This document shows, piece after piece, positions 1 through 9,321 of a DNA stretch of 64,000 nt (position 1 is its first letter; each line of letters begins with the position of its first letter). Source of the stretch: Bacteroidales bacterium (GTDB lineage Bacteria; Bacteroidota; Bacteroidia; Bacteroidales; GCA-2748055); NCBI GenBank assembly GCA_023138875.1, contig JAGLOO010000015.1, positions 1 through 64,000 on the forward strand, written 5' to 3'. The notes under the pieces were generated by a model. That model ran no database searches. It worked only from the letters and a program-made list of their open reading frames with translations, and had not been told where the DNA came from. The translations under genes were made by a program, and so were the position numbers.

Positions 1-2
1 CC

Positions 3-1088
3 TATTACTACAAAGAATATCCCGGATGGGCCAAGCAGTGGAACGCAAAAAAGCTTGCTGACAATTATAAAGATACATCGTGGGAGTTATTGCATGATGT
101 TTCAACTTATGTGTTCGGCAAGGATGATGATCGTCCTTTCGAAGTAGATATGTTTGGTCTGGGCACAACATTCCCGCATCCTGTAAAGGGAGATTCAAAG
201 TATTTTTACGCATCACTGATAGCCACTCCATTTGGGGATGAACTGACATCGGACTTTGCTAAGACGCTGATTAAAGAAGAAAAGTTAGGACAGGGCAAAC
301 AGACCGACTTTATGGCGATCAGTTTTTCCGTAACTGATTATATCGGTCACCTGTTCGGACCATCAAGTCTTGAGGCTGAAGACAACGTCTTGAGGGTTGA
401 TCGTTTATTGGCAGATTTGTTCCGGTTCATTGACGATCAGGTTGGACTCGACCAGACCCTGATCATTGTTTCTGCTGATCACGGAATGAGTGAAGCTCCG
501 GAATACATGCAGACCCTGGGATTTGAGGTGGGCCGCCTGACTTCCGAAACGATCGTCCAGGGTACCATAAAGGATGCCCTGGTGGCCCGGCTTGGAGTGC
601 CCGGAGATGTGATTAGGCTTTATGAACACCCCTATGTCTATCTGAACGAAGAGGAAATCAAGAGAACCAAATACAGCGTTGCTGAAATTGAAGCGGCAGT
701 GGCAGAAGATATTATCAATATCCCCGGCATAATAGGAGCCATGACCCGAACTGATCTGCTGAAAGGGTCTTTTGCCCCAACAGCGGTGAACATAAAGATT
801 CTCAATAACTTTCACCCCAAGCGATCCGGCCATATTCATGTGATAGCAGACCAGTTCTGGTACTTCTACTACGAGATGGAAACGACCACGAATATTGCCG
901 CTATCCATTGTTCGCCCTGGACGTATGACACCTATGTGCCTCTCTTCTTCATGGGTCATGGCATTCCTGCCCGGCAAATTGCGCGGCCTGTTACACCCTA
1001 TGATATCGCTGCAACCATAGCGATCCGTCTTGAAATCAAACCGCCTTCGGGTTCAGTGGGCATACCGCTGGTCGAGGTGCTGAAATAA
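3..1088 (+). CDS. PafA-like alkaline phosphatase, 3' part (5' end outside window)
   Basis: The reading frame is open from the window edge (first full codon at base 3) to the stop, so this is the C-terminal part of a larger protein. Metal-binding motifs of the alkaline phosphatase/phosphodiesterase superfamily are visible: TDYIGHLFGP (Asp and His ligands), SADHGM (Asp-His) and IHCSPWTYDTYVPLFF, which holds the last His ligand. The order and wording match PafA-type calcium-stimulated phosphatases of Bacteroidetes, usually exported monoesterases that release phosphate from organic phosphate. The signal peptide and the nucleophile region are not in the window, so export and activity are inferred. 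A sulfatase of the same superfamily follows 106 bp downstream. Confidence 0.88.
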   Translation, partial: YYYKEYPGWAKQWNAKKLADNYKDTSWELLHDVSTYVFGKDDDRPFEVDMFGLGTTFPHPVKGDSKYFYASLIATPFGDELTSDFAKTLIKEEKLGQGKQTDFMAISFSVTDYIGHLFGPSSLEAEDNVLRVDRLLADLFRFIDDQVGLDQTLIIVSADHGMSEAPEYMQTLGFEVGRLTSETIVQGTIKDALVARLGVPGDVIRLYEHPYVYLNEEEIKRTKYSVAEIEAAVAEDIINIPGIIGAMTRTDLLKGSFAPTAVNIKILNNFHPKRSGHIHVIADQFWYFYYEMETTTNIAAIHCSPWTYDTYVPLFFMGHGIPARQIARPVTPYDIAATIAIRLEIKPPSGSVGIPLVEVLK

Positions 1089-1194
1089 TGAATGGCGCAT
1101 TGTGCCATTAACATGCTAATAGTGAGCTTAATTTTTATTAACTTATGAGTAAGAAACATTGATCATATAACCTTTCAAATCTAAATTTTTTAAC

Positions 1195-2721
1195 ATGAGA
1201 AAACTTTCATTCTTAATTATGATTCTTGCTGTACCATTTTTCATGATGGCGCAGAACAGTGACAAACCCAATATCCTTGTGATTTGGGGGGATGATATTG
1301 GGCAATCCAATATTAGTGCCTATACCATGGGCTTGGTGGGCTATCAAACTCCAAACATCGATCGCATTGCCGATGAGGGCATGATCTTCACCGATTATTA
1401 CGCTGAACAAAGTTGTACTGCCGGTCGTTCAACTTTTATTTTAGGTCAAAGTGTATTACGTACAGGATTAAGTAAAGTTGGTATGCCGGGAGCTAAAGAA
1501 GGTATTGATAAAAAAGACCCAACTATTGCCGAACTATTGAAACCATTAGGTTATACTACCGGGCAATTTGGTAAAAATCACCTGGGTGATGGAGATGAAC
1601 ATCTACCAACCAATCATGGATTTGATGAGTTTTTTGGTAATTTATATCATTTAAATGCGGAAGAAGAACCTGAATTACCGGATTACCCATCTCCAGAGAA
1701 ATATCCTGATTTTGCAAAAAAATTTGGCCCACGTGGTGTTATACATTCAACTGCTGACGGTAAAATTGAAGATACAGGGCCATTGACTAAAAAAAGAATG
1801 GAAACTGTTGATGATGAAACCATTGCTGCCGCCGAAAAATTTATCAGAAATGCTGTAAAATCAGGAAAACCATTTTTTGTATGGTGGAATGGTACCCGTA
1901 TGCACTTTAGAACGCATGTAAAAGCTGAACACAGAGGAATTTCAGGACAGAACGAATATGGAGATGGTATGGTGGAACACGATATGCATGTTGGTAAATT
2001 ATTAGATCTGTTAGATGAATTAGGTATTGCTGATAACACTATTGTGCAATATGGAACTGATAACGGTCCGCATAAAAACACATGGCCTGATGCTGGAATT
2101 AACCCTTTTAGAGGAGAAAAAAATACCAATTGGGAAGGTGGTTGGAGGGTTCCTGCCATGGTACGCTGGCCTGGTCATATCAAAGCCGGTTCCGTTTCCA
2201 ATGAAATCATGTCTGGCTTAGATTGGATGCCTACTTACCTTGCTGCAGCGGGAGATGCAAAAATTAAAGAAAGCTTATTATCAGGTTATAACGGGTTTAA
2301 AGTTCATTTAGATGGTTATAATTTTTTACCCTATTTAACCGGAAAAGCAGAAAAAGGACCACGACAAGAAATCTTTTACTTTTCTGATGATGGCGACTTA
2401 ACCGCAATGCGTTATAACGATTGGAAAGTTATTTTTATGGAGCAAAGGTCCCAGGGAACTTTGCAAGTTTGGGCAGAACCATTTATTACCTTACGAATAC
2501 CTCTTTTATATAATTTAAGAAGAGATCCTTATGAATTTGCAACAATTACATCAAATACTTATTGGGATTGGTATTTAGACCACGTATTTTTATTGTTACC
2601 TGCATCTGAATATGTAGGCGCTTTCATAAAAACATTTATAGATTATCCACCTCGTATGAAAGCTGCAAGTTTTAACTTGGGTGATACAATGGATATGCTT
2701 ATAGCCCCAGGAAATAATTAA
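1195..2721 (+). CDS. Exported arylsulfatase, formylglycine type
   Basis: A 508-residue sulfatase. Residues 1-19 form a signal peptide (hydrophobic core, then MMAQ). Metal ligands lie in WGDDIGQ (Asp33, Asp34). The active-site signature is Cys74-Thr-Ala-Gly-Arg78, a C-x-A-x-R variant of the usual C-x-P-x-R in which Cys is oxidised to formylglycine. Downstream motifs GKNHLGD, NHGFDEFFGN and YGTDNGPHKN (the second metal-binding Asp-Asn) are intact. It should hydrolyse sulfate esters in the periplasm or outside the cell; the substrate cannot be read from sequence. The gene is AT-richer than its neighbours from about 1400 on, which suggests acquisition. No sulfatase-maturing enzyme is recognisable in the window. 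It lies 136 bp before the MoxR operon on the same strand. Confidence 0.93.
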   Translation: MRKLSFLIMILAVPFFMMAQNSDKPNILVIWGDDIGQSNISAYTMGLVGYQTPNIDRIADEGMIFTDYYAEQSCTAGRSTFILGQSVLRTGLSKVGMPGAKEGIDKKDPTIAELLKPLGYTTGQFGKNHLGDGDEHLPTNHGFDEFFGNLYHLNAEEEPELPDYPSPEKYPDFAKKFGPRGVIHSTADGKIEDTGPLTKKRMETVDDETIAAAEKFIRNAVKSGKPFFVWWNGTRMHFRTHVKAEHRGISGQNEYGDGMVEHDMHVGKLLDLLDELGIADNTIVQYGTDNGPHKNTWPDAGINPFRGEKNTNWEGGWRVPAMVRWPGHIKAGSVSNEIMSGLDWMPTYLAAAGDAKIKESLLSGYNGFKVHLDGYNFLPYLTGKAEKGPRQEIFYFSDDGDLTAMRYNDWKVIFMEQRSQGTLQVWAEPFITLRIPLLYNLRRDPYEFATITSNTYWDWYLDHVFLLLPASEYVGAFIKTFIDYPPRMKAASFNLGDTMDMLIAPGNN

Positions 2722-2857
2722 AAAGTATTGTGCTCACCATCGGAAGATTATTTATCCATTTGAGTAAACTGAACAAATAGTCCAGGACAGCTAAGTTTGT
2801 TTCAGAAAATCATTTTTTATAAAAGATTAAAGTTTCAAAAATATAACAATTAGTAAA

Positions 2858-3820
2858 ATGACTCCACACGAATCCATTCTGAAACTCAGGGAACAAATGT
2901 CCTTATCCATTATCGGACAAGAAACATTAATAGACCGCCTGATTTTGGTTTTATTGGCAAATGGCAATATGCTACTGGAAGGCCTTCCCGGATTGGCAAA
3001 AACACGGGCTATTAAATCATTGGCCAGTGAACTCAACTGTGGCTTAAGCCGCATTCAGTTTACTCCCGATTTATTGCCATCGGATATTACCGGTACCGAG
3101 ATCTACCAACCTGAACTGAAAGAAAAATTCATATTTCAAAAAGGTCCCATTTTTAGTAGTCTTATATTGGCTGATGAGATCAACCGTTCTCCGGCAAAAG
3201 TACAATCGGCTTTGCTTGAGGCCATGGAAGAACGCCAGGTTACCGTAGCAGGAAAAACATACAGGATGGAACCATTGTTTATGGTGATGGCTACGCAAAA
3301 TCCCGTGGAACAGGAAGGGACATACCCACTGCCGGAAGCACAAATGGACCGTTTTCTGATGCATGTGACGATTGATTATCCGGATGATAATGCTGAGCTG
3401 GCCATTATGCGCCTGAACAGGGAAGAGCAATCGAAACAGAAAAGCGAAACAAAAAAACTTTCACCACAGGTAATATTTGACGTTCGCGATGAAATAGCTG
3501 AAGTGAAGATTTCAGAAAACATGGAAAAGTATATTGTTGATATTATTTCAGCAACCCGTTATCCGGGTAAATACAATGAAGAAATCGCTAAATGGCTGGA
3601 CTTTGGCGCCAGTCCGCGGGGCAGCATTGCCATAGACCGAAGTTCCCGCACCCACGCCTGGATGGAAGGAAAAGACTTTGTTGCGCCGGATAACATCAGG
3701 GCGGTTGTCCATGATTGTTTGCGTCACAGGCTACTCCTGAGTTATGAAGCCAATGCAGAAGGGATTACCCCGGATCAGGTGATTGATGAAATATTGAAAC
3801 AGGTTGCTGTGGTGGGATGA
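2858..3820 (+). CDS. MoxR family AAA+ ATPase
   Basis: A 320-residue MoxR-type AAA+ ATPase: Walker A GLPGLAKT at residues 42-49, Walker B LADEINR near 104-110, sensor-1 region MATQNPVEQEGT near 144-155, and a C-terminal lid domain. MoxR proteins act as chaperone-like ATPases together with von Willebrand factor A (VWA) proteins encoded beside them; the client here is unknown. It is the first gene of a six-gene unit with overlapping or near-overlapping ends: its stop overlaps the next start as ATGA at 3817. An AT-rich leader without a clear promoter match precedes it. Confidence 0.95.
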   Translation: MTPHESILKLREQMSLSIIGQETLIDRLILVLLANGNMLLEGLPGLAKTRAIKSLASELNCGLSRIQFTPDLLPSDITGTEIYQPELKEKFIFQKGPIFSSLILADEINRSPAKVQSALLEAMEERQVTVAGKTYRMEPLFMVMATQNPVEQEGTYPLPEAQMDRFLMHVTIDYPDDNAELAIMRLNREEQSKQKSETKKLSPQVIFDVRDEIAEVKISENMEKYIVDIISATRYPGKYNEEIAKWLDFGASPRGSIAIDRSSRTHAWMEGKDFVAPDNIRAVVHDCLRHRLLLSYEANAEGITPDQVIDEILKQVAVVG

Positions 3821-4785
3821 GACATTTCATCCGAGATTTTTTAGATATGTCGAAGAAGAATTCCATACTACCAAATAACATTTTCGTCTCCCTTCAGGAC
3901 CTTCTGAGGATGGAGCACTTTGCCCATGGTTTTAGTTTTTTGGCACGCAAACAAAAAGTACGCAGCATACTTGGTGGTAAACATGCTTCCAAACTAAGAG
4001 GACGGGGATTGGATTTTGAGGAAGTAAGAAATTATGTGGCTGGTGATGATATTCGCAACATCGACTGGAAAGTAACTGCCCGTACGCAAAAAACCCATAC
4101 CAGGGTTTATAGCGAGGAGAAAGAGAAACCGGCACTCATCGTCGTTGACCAGACCAAATCCATGTTTTTTGGATCGCAGAAAAGGACAAAATCGGTTGTG
4201 GCTGCTGAACTGGCAGCATTAGCGGCTTTCAGGGTGTTAAAAGAAGGCGACCGTGTGGGTGGTGTTGTTTTTGCCGATAATGGGATAGACATTATATTCC
4301 CAAAACGCGACAGGAAAAACATACTGAGATTCTTGGAAAAAATAGTAGAAAGAAATCATGAACTGGAAAAATCTTCACCAGTTAAATTTGAGGAAGCACT
4401 GAAAGAGGTAACATCAAAAATCCGGAATATTGTGAGTCATGATTTTCTGATCATGATCATCAGTGATTTTCACCGGTATTCCCCGGAAGTGATTAAATAT
4501 ATTTCACGCCTGGCACAACACAATGATGTCATCCTTGCCAAGGTGTTCGATCCGATGGAACGTGATATTCCAACTGCTAAACTAATTGCAGGGGATCGGG
4601 AAAAGCAGATTGTTATGGATGGGGAAGACAAAAGGCTCCGGCAAAAGTTCCGGGAAGGTTTTGAACACGATTATGCCAAATTCGAGACACAAATGAAAAA
4701 GCATCGCATTCCGCTTATGTTGATTGATACCATTACAGCTGTTGATGAGCAATTAAAAGAGATTTATAAGGGTACAAAGAGATGA
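3817..4785 (+). CDS. DUF58 domain protein of the MoxR/Bat operon
   Basis: A 322-residue cytoplasmic protein with the DUF58 signature (RGRGLDFEEVRNYVAGDD, then IDWKVTART) in its first third, followed by a VWA-like fold with VDQTKSM in place of a full MIDAS motif. DUF58 proteins nearly always accompany MoxR ATPases and are thought to be their partners. The start at 3817 overlaps the MoxR stop by four bases. An ATG at 3847 would give a protein 10 residues shorter, and the sequence does not decide between them. The next gene starts four bases after the stop, so translation is probably coupled. Confidence 0.92.
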   Translation: MRHFIRDFLDMSKKNSILPNNIFVSLQDLLRMEHFAHGFSFLARKQKVRSILGGKHASKLRGRGLDFEEVRNYVAGDDIRNIDWKVTARTQKTHTRVYSEEKEKPALIVVDQTKSMFFGSQKRTKSVVAAELAALAAFRVLKEGDRVGGVVFADNGIDIIFPKRDRKNILRFLEKIVERNHELEKSSPVKFEEALKEVTSKIRNIVSHDFLIMIISDFHRYSPEVIKYISRLAQHNDVILAKVFDPMERDIPTAKLIAGDREKQIVMDGEDKRLRQKFREGFEHDYAKFETQMKKHRIPLMLIDTITAVDEQLKEIYKGTKR

Positions 4786-4789
4786 GTAT

Positions 4790-5248
4790 ATGAAAATTGA
4801 TCTGGGGCCACTTTACGAACCTGATGCTGTGCGTTTTTCTTTTGAAACACCAGGCTGGTATCTGTTGGGCTGCTTGCTTTTACTACTCGCTGTTCTGCTC
4901 TTTTTTAAGTGGTTGAAGCGTTATCGGAGAAATGCTTATCGCCGTGAAGCATTAAAAAACCTTGCCATCATTGAAGATAGTTTTTACAATCAAAAGGATG
5001 TTTTATCTCTTAACGATGTTTTGGTTTTATTGAAATTGGTAGCCATCAAAGCCTTTGGGCGGCAACAGGTGGCACAACTTTATGGAAACGACTGGCTTGA
5101 GTTTCTGGAATCAAAGGGAAAAAACACTCCTTTCACTTATTACAAACAGCCTGTAGTAAACACTCTTTATGATACAATTACGGTTGATATAAAGGAAATA
5201 GAGGCGCTCATAGAGCTTTCAAAACAATGGATTAAAACACATGCCTGA
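4790..5248 (+). CDS. DUF4381 family membrane protein
   Basis: A 152-residue protein: a short N-terminal segment (PLYEPDAVRFSFETPGWYLL), one transmembrane helix at about residues 22-43 (a run of Leu and Val ending in FFKW), then a basic helical cytoplasmic domain. Size, topology and position between DUF58 and VWA genes match DUF4381. This component is better known from proteobacterial MoxR/VWA operons than from the classical Bacteroides batA-E set. Its biochemical role is unknown. The stop overlaps the next gene by eight bases. Confidence 0.82.
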   Translation: MKIDLGPLYEPDAVRFSFETPGWYLLGCLLLLLAVLLFFKWLKRYRRNAYRREALKNLAIIEDSFYNQKDVLSLNDVLVLLKLVAIKAFGRQQVAQLYGNDWLEFLESKGKNTPFTYYKQPVVNTLYDTITVDIKEIEALIELSKQWIKTHA

Positions 5249-6248
5249 AAATTTTGAATTAGCGAACATGTGGGTATTTTGGTTGTTGCCTTTGCCCTTG
5301 CTCGTGTATTGGCTGCTTCCGCCCCTCAGGATGAAAAGCTCTTCATTATCTATCCCAAACTTTCAGAAGGCTCAGGCATACACCGGACAACCACCACGCT
5401 CTTCGGCCCTTGTAAAGCGAAGGAACACATTTGTATGGATTGGGCTTATCCTTATATGGGTACTGTTGCTTTCTGCATTATCATCTCCTCAGCTGGTAGG
5501 CAAGCCTGAAATGAAGGTAAAAACTTCGCGCAATTTTCTGATTGTTGCTGACATATCATTCAGCATGGCCCAGAGTGACTGGATGATTGAAGGAGAGAAA
5601 GCCACACGCTGGGAAGCGGTGAAAAAGGTGATGCACGATTTCATTGCCAGAAGGGAAGGCGATCGTATGGGACTGATTTTTTTTGGATCGAGTGCTTATA
5701 TTCAGGCTCCGTTTACTCCCGACCTGGTAACCGTTGAAAATATGCTTGAAGAGGCCGGCGTGGGGATGGCCGGACAGATGACAAACATTGGTAAAGCCAT
5801 TGTAAAAGGCATAGAAATGTTTGCACAGGATACGATCAAAACAAAGATCATGCTCGTACTTTCCGACGGTGTGGATGCAGGCACTGATATTCTTCCTCTT
5901 GATGCTGCTGACCTGGCTGAAAAGGATTCTATCCTTGTTTATACCATTGGTATTGGCGACCCAGACAAGCCTGGATCCGACCTGGATGAAAAAACCCTGG
6001 AGGAAATTGCAGAGATGACAGGTGCCCAATATTTCAGAGCCATAGATGCTGAACGGCTTGAAGAAATATATGAGGAATTGGATAAGTTAGAACCCATTGA
6101 ATATGAAGAGGAAAAGTACAAACCAACAACTTTACTTTACTATTATCCGCTGGGCGCATCAATAGTTCTTGGACTTTTCCTCTCCTTTATATTAAGTAGT
6201 ATTTCAGCAATAAAACGGCTGGTAAACAAAAGGAAAATGCATGGTTGA
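5241..6248 (+). CDS. BatA-like VWA membrane protein
   Basis: A 335-residue protein with two N-terminal transmembrane segments (about 10-28 and 64-82), a periplasmic VWA domain and a C-terminal transmembrane helix near 300-320. The metal-ion-dependent adhesion site is complete: DISFS at 104-108, the Thr in GQMTNIGKA and the Asp in LSDGVDAG. The domain layout is that of BatA/YfbK-type proteins, which form membrane complexes with MoxR partners. The gene overlaps both neighbours by eight bases. The loop sequences give no hint of its ligand. Bat proteins have been linked to aerotolerance and envelope stress in other Bacteroidetes and spirochaetes, which is not evidence of that role here. Confidence 0.9.
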   Translation: MPENFELANMWVFWLLPLPLLVYWLLPPLRMKSSSLSIPNFQKAQAYTGQPPRSSALVKRRNTFVWIGLILIWVLLLSALSSPQLVGKPEMKVKTSRNFLIVADISFSMAQSDWMIEGEKATRWEAVKKVMHDFIARREGDRMGLIFFGSSAYIQAPFTPDLVTVENMLEEAGVGMAGQMTNIGKAIVKGIEMFAQDTIKTKIMLVLSDGVDAGTDILPLDAADLAEKDSILVYTIGIGDPDKPGSDLDEKTLEEIAEMTGAQYFRAIDAERLEEIYEELDKLEPIEYEEEKYKPTTLLYYYPLGASIVLGLFLSFILSSISAIKRLVNKRKMHG

Positions 6249-7962
6249 TGATTTATTAAATACCAGTTGGGAAAATTTCCATTTCCTGCGACCATTGTTC
6301 CTCTGGTTGTTGCTTCCGGCATTTGCAGTTTTTCTTATTGGTTTATCAGGATTACGTGATCAGGTAAAATGGAAGAAGGTAATTGCTCCTCATCTGCGGC
6401 CTTATGTAATTCAAAAGGGTAGCGAGAGTAGAATGAAATGGATGCAATCGGCACTGTTTATTTTTTTATCAATCGCCATAGTTGGCGCTGCCGGGCCCAC
6501 ATGGAAAAAAATTGAGTTGCCCGGAAAAACACTTGAAACGCCTCTGGTAATTGCCCTCGATCTTTCCCAGAGTATGATGGCAAATGACATTCAGCCCAAC
6601 CGGCTGGAGAGGGCTAAATTCAAGATAAATGATTTACTGGACGCTAATCCCCGCGCTCGTACGGCACTTATCGGCTTTGCAGGAACTGCGCACACCATTG
6701 TTCCGCTCACAGGTGACTACAAAATAATCAAGAGCCACCTTGATGGCCTTTCACCCGAAATAATGCCCTATTCCGGCACCAACCTTGAAGCAGCTCTGGT
6801 ACTGACTGATACCCTGGTCAGGGTCACCACTGCTCCGGCCACCCTTTTGCTCATCACCGATGACTTTACCGATGAAATATTTAATCTGCTTCAACGATTT
6901 GTTAACCAGGGAAAAACAAAAGTTGAGATTATGCCGATGAACACTGCCACAGGCGCAAATGTACCTGCTTCCGGAAGCAATAAGCCTATGCGTGATAATC
7001 GGGGCAAAATTGTGCATTCCGCTTTGGATAACAACATACTGAACCAGCTTAATTCGATTGAAAAAATAAATGTAAATATCCTGACACTGGACAAAAGTGA
7101 CATGGAGCTGTTGGCAAAATCCATCAGCGGCAATCTGGAATTCAAAGAAAAGGATGAAGAGAAGGAAGATGACTGGAAGGATAAAGGCCTGTGGTTTGTC
7201 ATTCCTTCTGCCCTTTTTGGATTGATGTGGTTTAGAAAAGGATGGGTGATTTATTCATTGTTGATGATGATCGGTTTTAGTTCCTGCAATAGTAATTTGA
7301 GCTTTAAAGATTTATGGTTTACACAAGATTTCCAGGCACAGAAGTTATATGATCAGGGTGATTTTGAGCAGGCTGCAGAATTATTTACAGATCCCATGCA
7401 CAGGGGGGGCGCCTGCTACAAATCGGGTAATTACAAAGATGCAATAAAGGCTTTTAGCCAGGATACAACAGCCATGGGAGCTTATAACCTGGGACTGGCC
7501 TATTACAAAAACGGAGATTATGTTGCTGCTGAACTGGCATTTGGGAAAGCAGTGGAAATGGATCCTGAAATGGGTAAAGCCCGGGAAAATCAGACTTTGC
7601 TGCAGCACCTGGCAGCCGGTACCGATGAAGTGAATCCTGAAGATGCAGAAGAAAGCGTACCTGCTGAAGAGGCACAAAACATAGAAAACAAAGACATGGA
7701 AGATCTTGGCGGGGGCGGCCAGGAAGCTACGAAAGAGGATATGGAGAAGGAGCGAAAAGAAGAATCTGTTAATACGGATATCAGAAAAGGCAAGGAACTG
7801 GATGAAGTACCCGATAATTTTGAAGCGGGAAAACAGGATGAATCGCAAAAAATCCTGATGCGCAAAGTGGATGATGATCCGGCACTGTTTTTAAAACGAA
7901 AATTTGCCCATCAGGTAAAAACAAAAGGCATTCAACCAGAAAACAGAGGAAATGAATGGTAG
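6241..7962 (+). CDS. VWA-TPR fusion protein (BatB-BatC-like)
   Basis: A 573-residue protein joining functions that are separate BatB and BatC genes in many Bacteroidetes. Residues 1-310 hold two transmembrane segments and a VWA domain with an intact MIDAS (DLSQS at 107-111, Thr in YSGTN, Asp in LITDDF). Two closely spaced hydrophobic segments follow at about 314-347 (GLWFVIPSALFGLMWF and WVIYSLLMMIGFSSC). TPR repeats run from about 355 to 465 and an acidic, Glu/Lys-rich tail ends the protein. The layout matches VWA-TPR proteins of Gammaproteobacteria, including the conserved DLWFTQDFQAQKLYDQGDF linker. The second hydrophobic segment ends in a lipobox-like SSC, perhaps a relic of a separate lipoprotein. 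The gene overlaps its neighbours on both sides. Confidence 0.9.
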   Translation: MVDDLLNTSWENFHFLRPLFLWLLLPAFAVFLIGLSGLRDQVKWKKVIAPHLRPYVIQKGSESRMKWMQSALFIFLSIAIVGAAGPTWKKIELPGKTLETPLVIALDLSQSMMANDIQPNRLERAKFKINDLLDANPRARTALIGFAGTAHTIVPLTGDYKIIKSHLDGLSPEIMPYSGTNLEAALVLTDTLVRVTTAPATLLLITDDFTDEIFNLLQRFVNQGKTKVEIMPMNTATGANVPASGSNKPMRDNRGKIVHSALDNNILNQLNSIEKINVNILTLDKSDMELLAKSISGNLEFKEKDEEKEDDWKDKGLWFVIPSALFGLMWFRKGWVIYSLLMMIGFSSCNSNLSFKDLWFTQDFQAQKLYDQGDFEQAAELFTDPMHRGGACYKSGNYKDAIKAFSQDTTAMGAYNLGLAYYKNGDYVAAELAFGKAVEMDPEMGKARENQTLLQHLAAGTDEVNPEDAEESVPAEEAQNIENKDMEDLGGGGQEATKEDMEKERKEESVNTDIRKGKELDEVPDNFEAGKQDESQKILMRKVDDDPALFLKRKFAHQVKTKGIQPENRGNEW

Positions 7963-9305
7963 GTGACAATTGGAAATATGTTTGGGGATTTCTCCTGCTT
8001 CTATTCTGGCAGGGAGCTTTTGCCCAGGGCCATCTTTTCAGTGATGTGAAACTTAACCAGAGCAGTGTTTATGTCGGTCAGCCGGTCGAGGTAACTGTTT
8101 TAGTTTATACTTCCACCTGGTTTACCAGAGGCCTTGATCCGGGAAATATTAAAGTAAATGGTGCCTTTACGGTATATTTCAGATCGGTAAGTTCATCAAA
8201 GCAAATCAACGGAAAAACATATGCCGGTGTTGAAATGATATTTTATGTAATCCCTTACGATGACGAAGATATCCTCTTCCCATCGTTGGATATAAAGGTT
8301 GAAACCCCGGATGAAGGTGGGTACAAGGGAGTACAACGGGTGATAAAAATCAAGGCAAGAAAGATAATTGTAAAACCTGTACCGCCCGGTTATAACAAAA
8401 CCGAATGGCTCGTTGCCTCAGGAATGACTGTAAAAGAGAGTTGGTCAGGTGATAAAACAAGGGTAAAAGTGGGGGATGTGTTGGAACGCAGCATACACCG
8501 GGAGGTTTCGGGAACTGTTTCCGAACTCATCCCGCCCATAAACTGGGACAGCCTGTCTGGTGTTAGTCTTTACCCGGCAAGGTCAGAAGTCAATAACCAT
8601 AAATCCAGAACGGCCATCAGCGCATCCCGTACTGACGGTATAAGGTATTTGTTTGAAAAAGAGGGAGAAGTAACGATCCCCGAAAAGGTATTGACCTGGT
8701 GGAATCCTGTTCATAATAAACTATACAAGCGTACATTGCAAGGGTTTACCATTGATGTGCTTCCCAATCCTGACCTGGGTATGCTTGAAAGTGTGCGCGA
8801 TTCACTGGCTGTTCAAACAGCCGGACAGGGCGAAACAACAGGTGATAAATCAGCCATCACCATATTGGGAGTCTCCTTAAAATGGTTTATTGCTGGCTTA
8901 TTAGGTCTCGTTGTTATTATTTTTTTACTGATAAATGGGATCAAGCCGATACGAAGGATTATTATAAAGCGCCGGGAGCAATACCGTAATTCGGAGCTTT
9001 ATTATTTCAGGCATTTTAAAAAAGCATCGAAACGCCAGGATCCTGACAAAGCTGTACAGGCACTCTATCGGTGGATAGATCAATTAGATCTGAAAGAACC
9101 TACCCTTCAGTATTTTGCCACCAACTATGGGACTACTAAAATGGTTAGGGAAGTAAAACTGTTAGAACAGCATATAAACTCCAGCATTACCTCAGCCTTT
9201 TCATTTAACTTCAGGGCATGGTCAGGGGCACGAAAGAATTGCTTAAACGGAGAACTGCAAGCAGCGGACAGCAGGCAGACTTTGTGGATAAACCCCCACT
9301 GTTAA
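7956..9305 (+). CDS. BatD-like protein, C-terminus probably frameshifted
   Basis: A 449-residue protein: signal peptide (to GAFAQ), extended beta-rich periplasmic region typical of BatD, one transmembrane helix around residues 309-331, and a cytoplasmic helical tail. It completes the MoxR/VWA operon and starts within the previous gene. The final 25 or so residues look wrong. After AWSG the annotated frame gives low-quality sequence (ARKNCLNGELQAAD). The neighbouring frame gives TKELLKRRTASSGQQADF and runs to a stop at 9319. Adding one G to the GGGG run at 9225-9228 would join the two as AWSGGTKELLKRR. A real recent deletion and an assembly error fit equally well. Confidence 0.85.
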   Translation: MVGDNWKYVWGFLLLLFWQGAFAQGHLFSDVKLNQSSVYVGQPVEVTVLVYTSTWFTRGLDPGNIKVNGAFTVYFRSVSSSKQINGKTYAGVEMIFYVIPYDDEDILFPSLDIKVETPDEGGYKGVQRVIKIKARKIIVKPVPPGYNKTEWLVASGMTVKESWSGDKTRVKVGDVLERSIHREVSGTVSELIPPINWDSLSGVSLYPARSEVNNHKSRTAISASRTDGIRYLFEKEGEVTIPEKVLTWWNPVHNKLYKRTLQGFTIDVLPNPDLGMLESVRDSLAVQTAGQGETTGDKSAITILGVSLKWFIAGLLGLVVIIFLLINGIKPIRRIIIKRREQYRNSELYYFRHFKKASKRQDPDKAVQALYRWIDQLDLKEPTLQYFATNYGTTKMVREVKLLEQHINSSITSAFSFNFRAWSGARKNCLNGELQAADSRQTLWINPHC

Positions 9306-9321
9306 TAGTTGTGTATTAGCC

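Noticed and set aside
1090-1109. AATGGC...GCCATT hairpin after the phosphatase gene
   Set aside because: The stem is only 6 bp and no T run follows, so it is not listed as a terminator.
7240-7300. A possible separate lipoprotein start inside the VWA-TPR gene (SSCNSN after a hydrophobic segment)
   Set aside because: The frame continues without a break and the same linker occurs in fused homologues, so I treat it as one protein, perhaps with a relic of an older separate gene.
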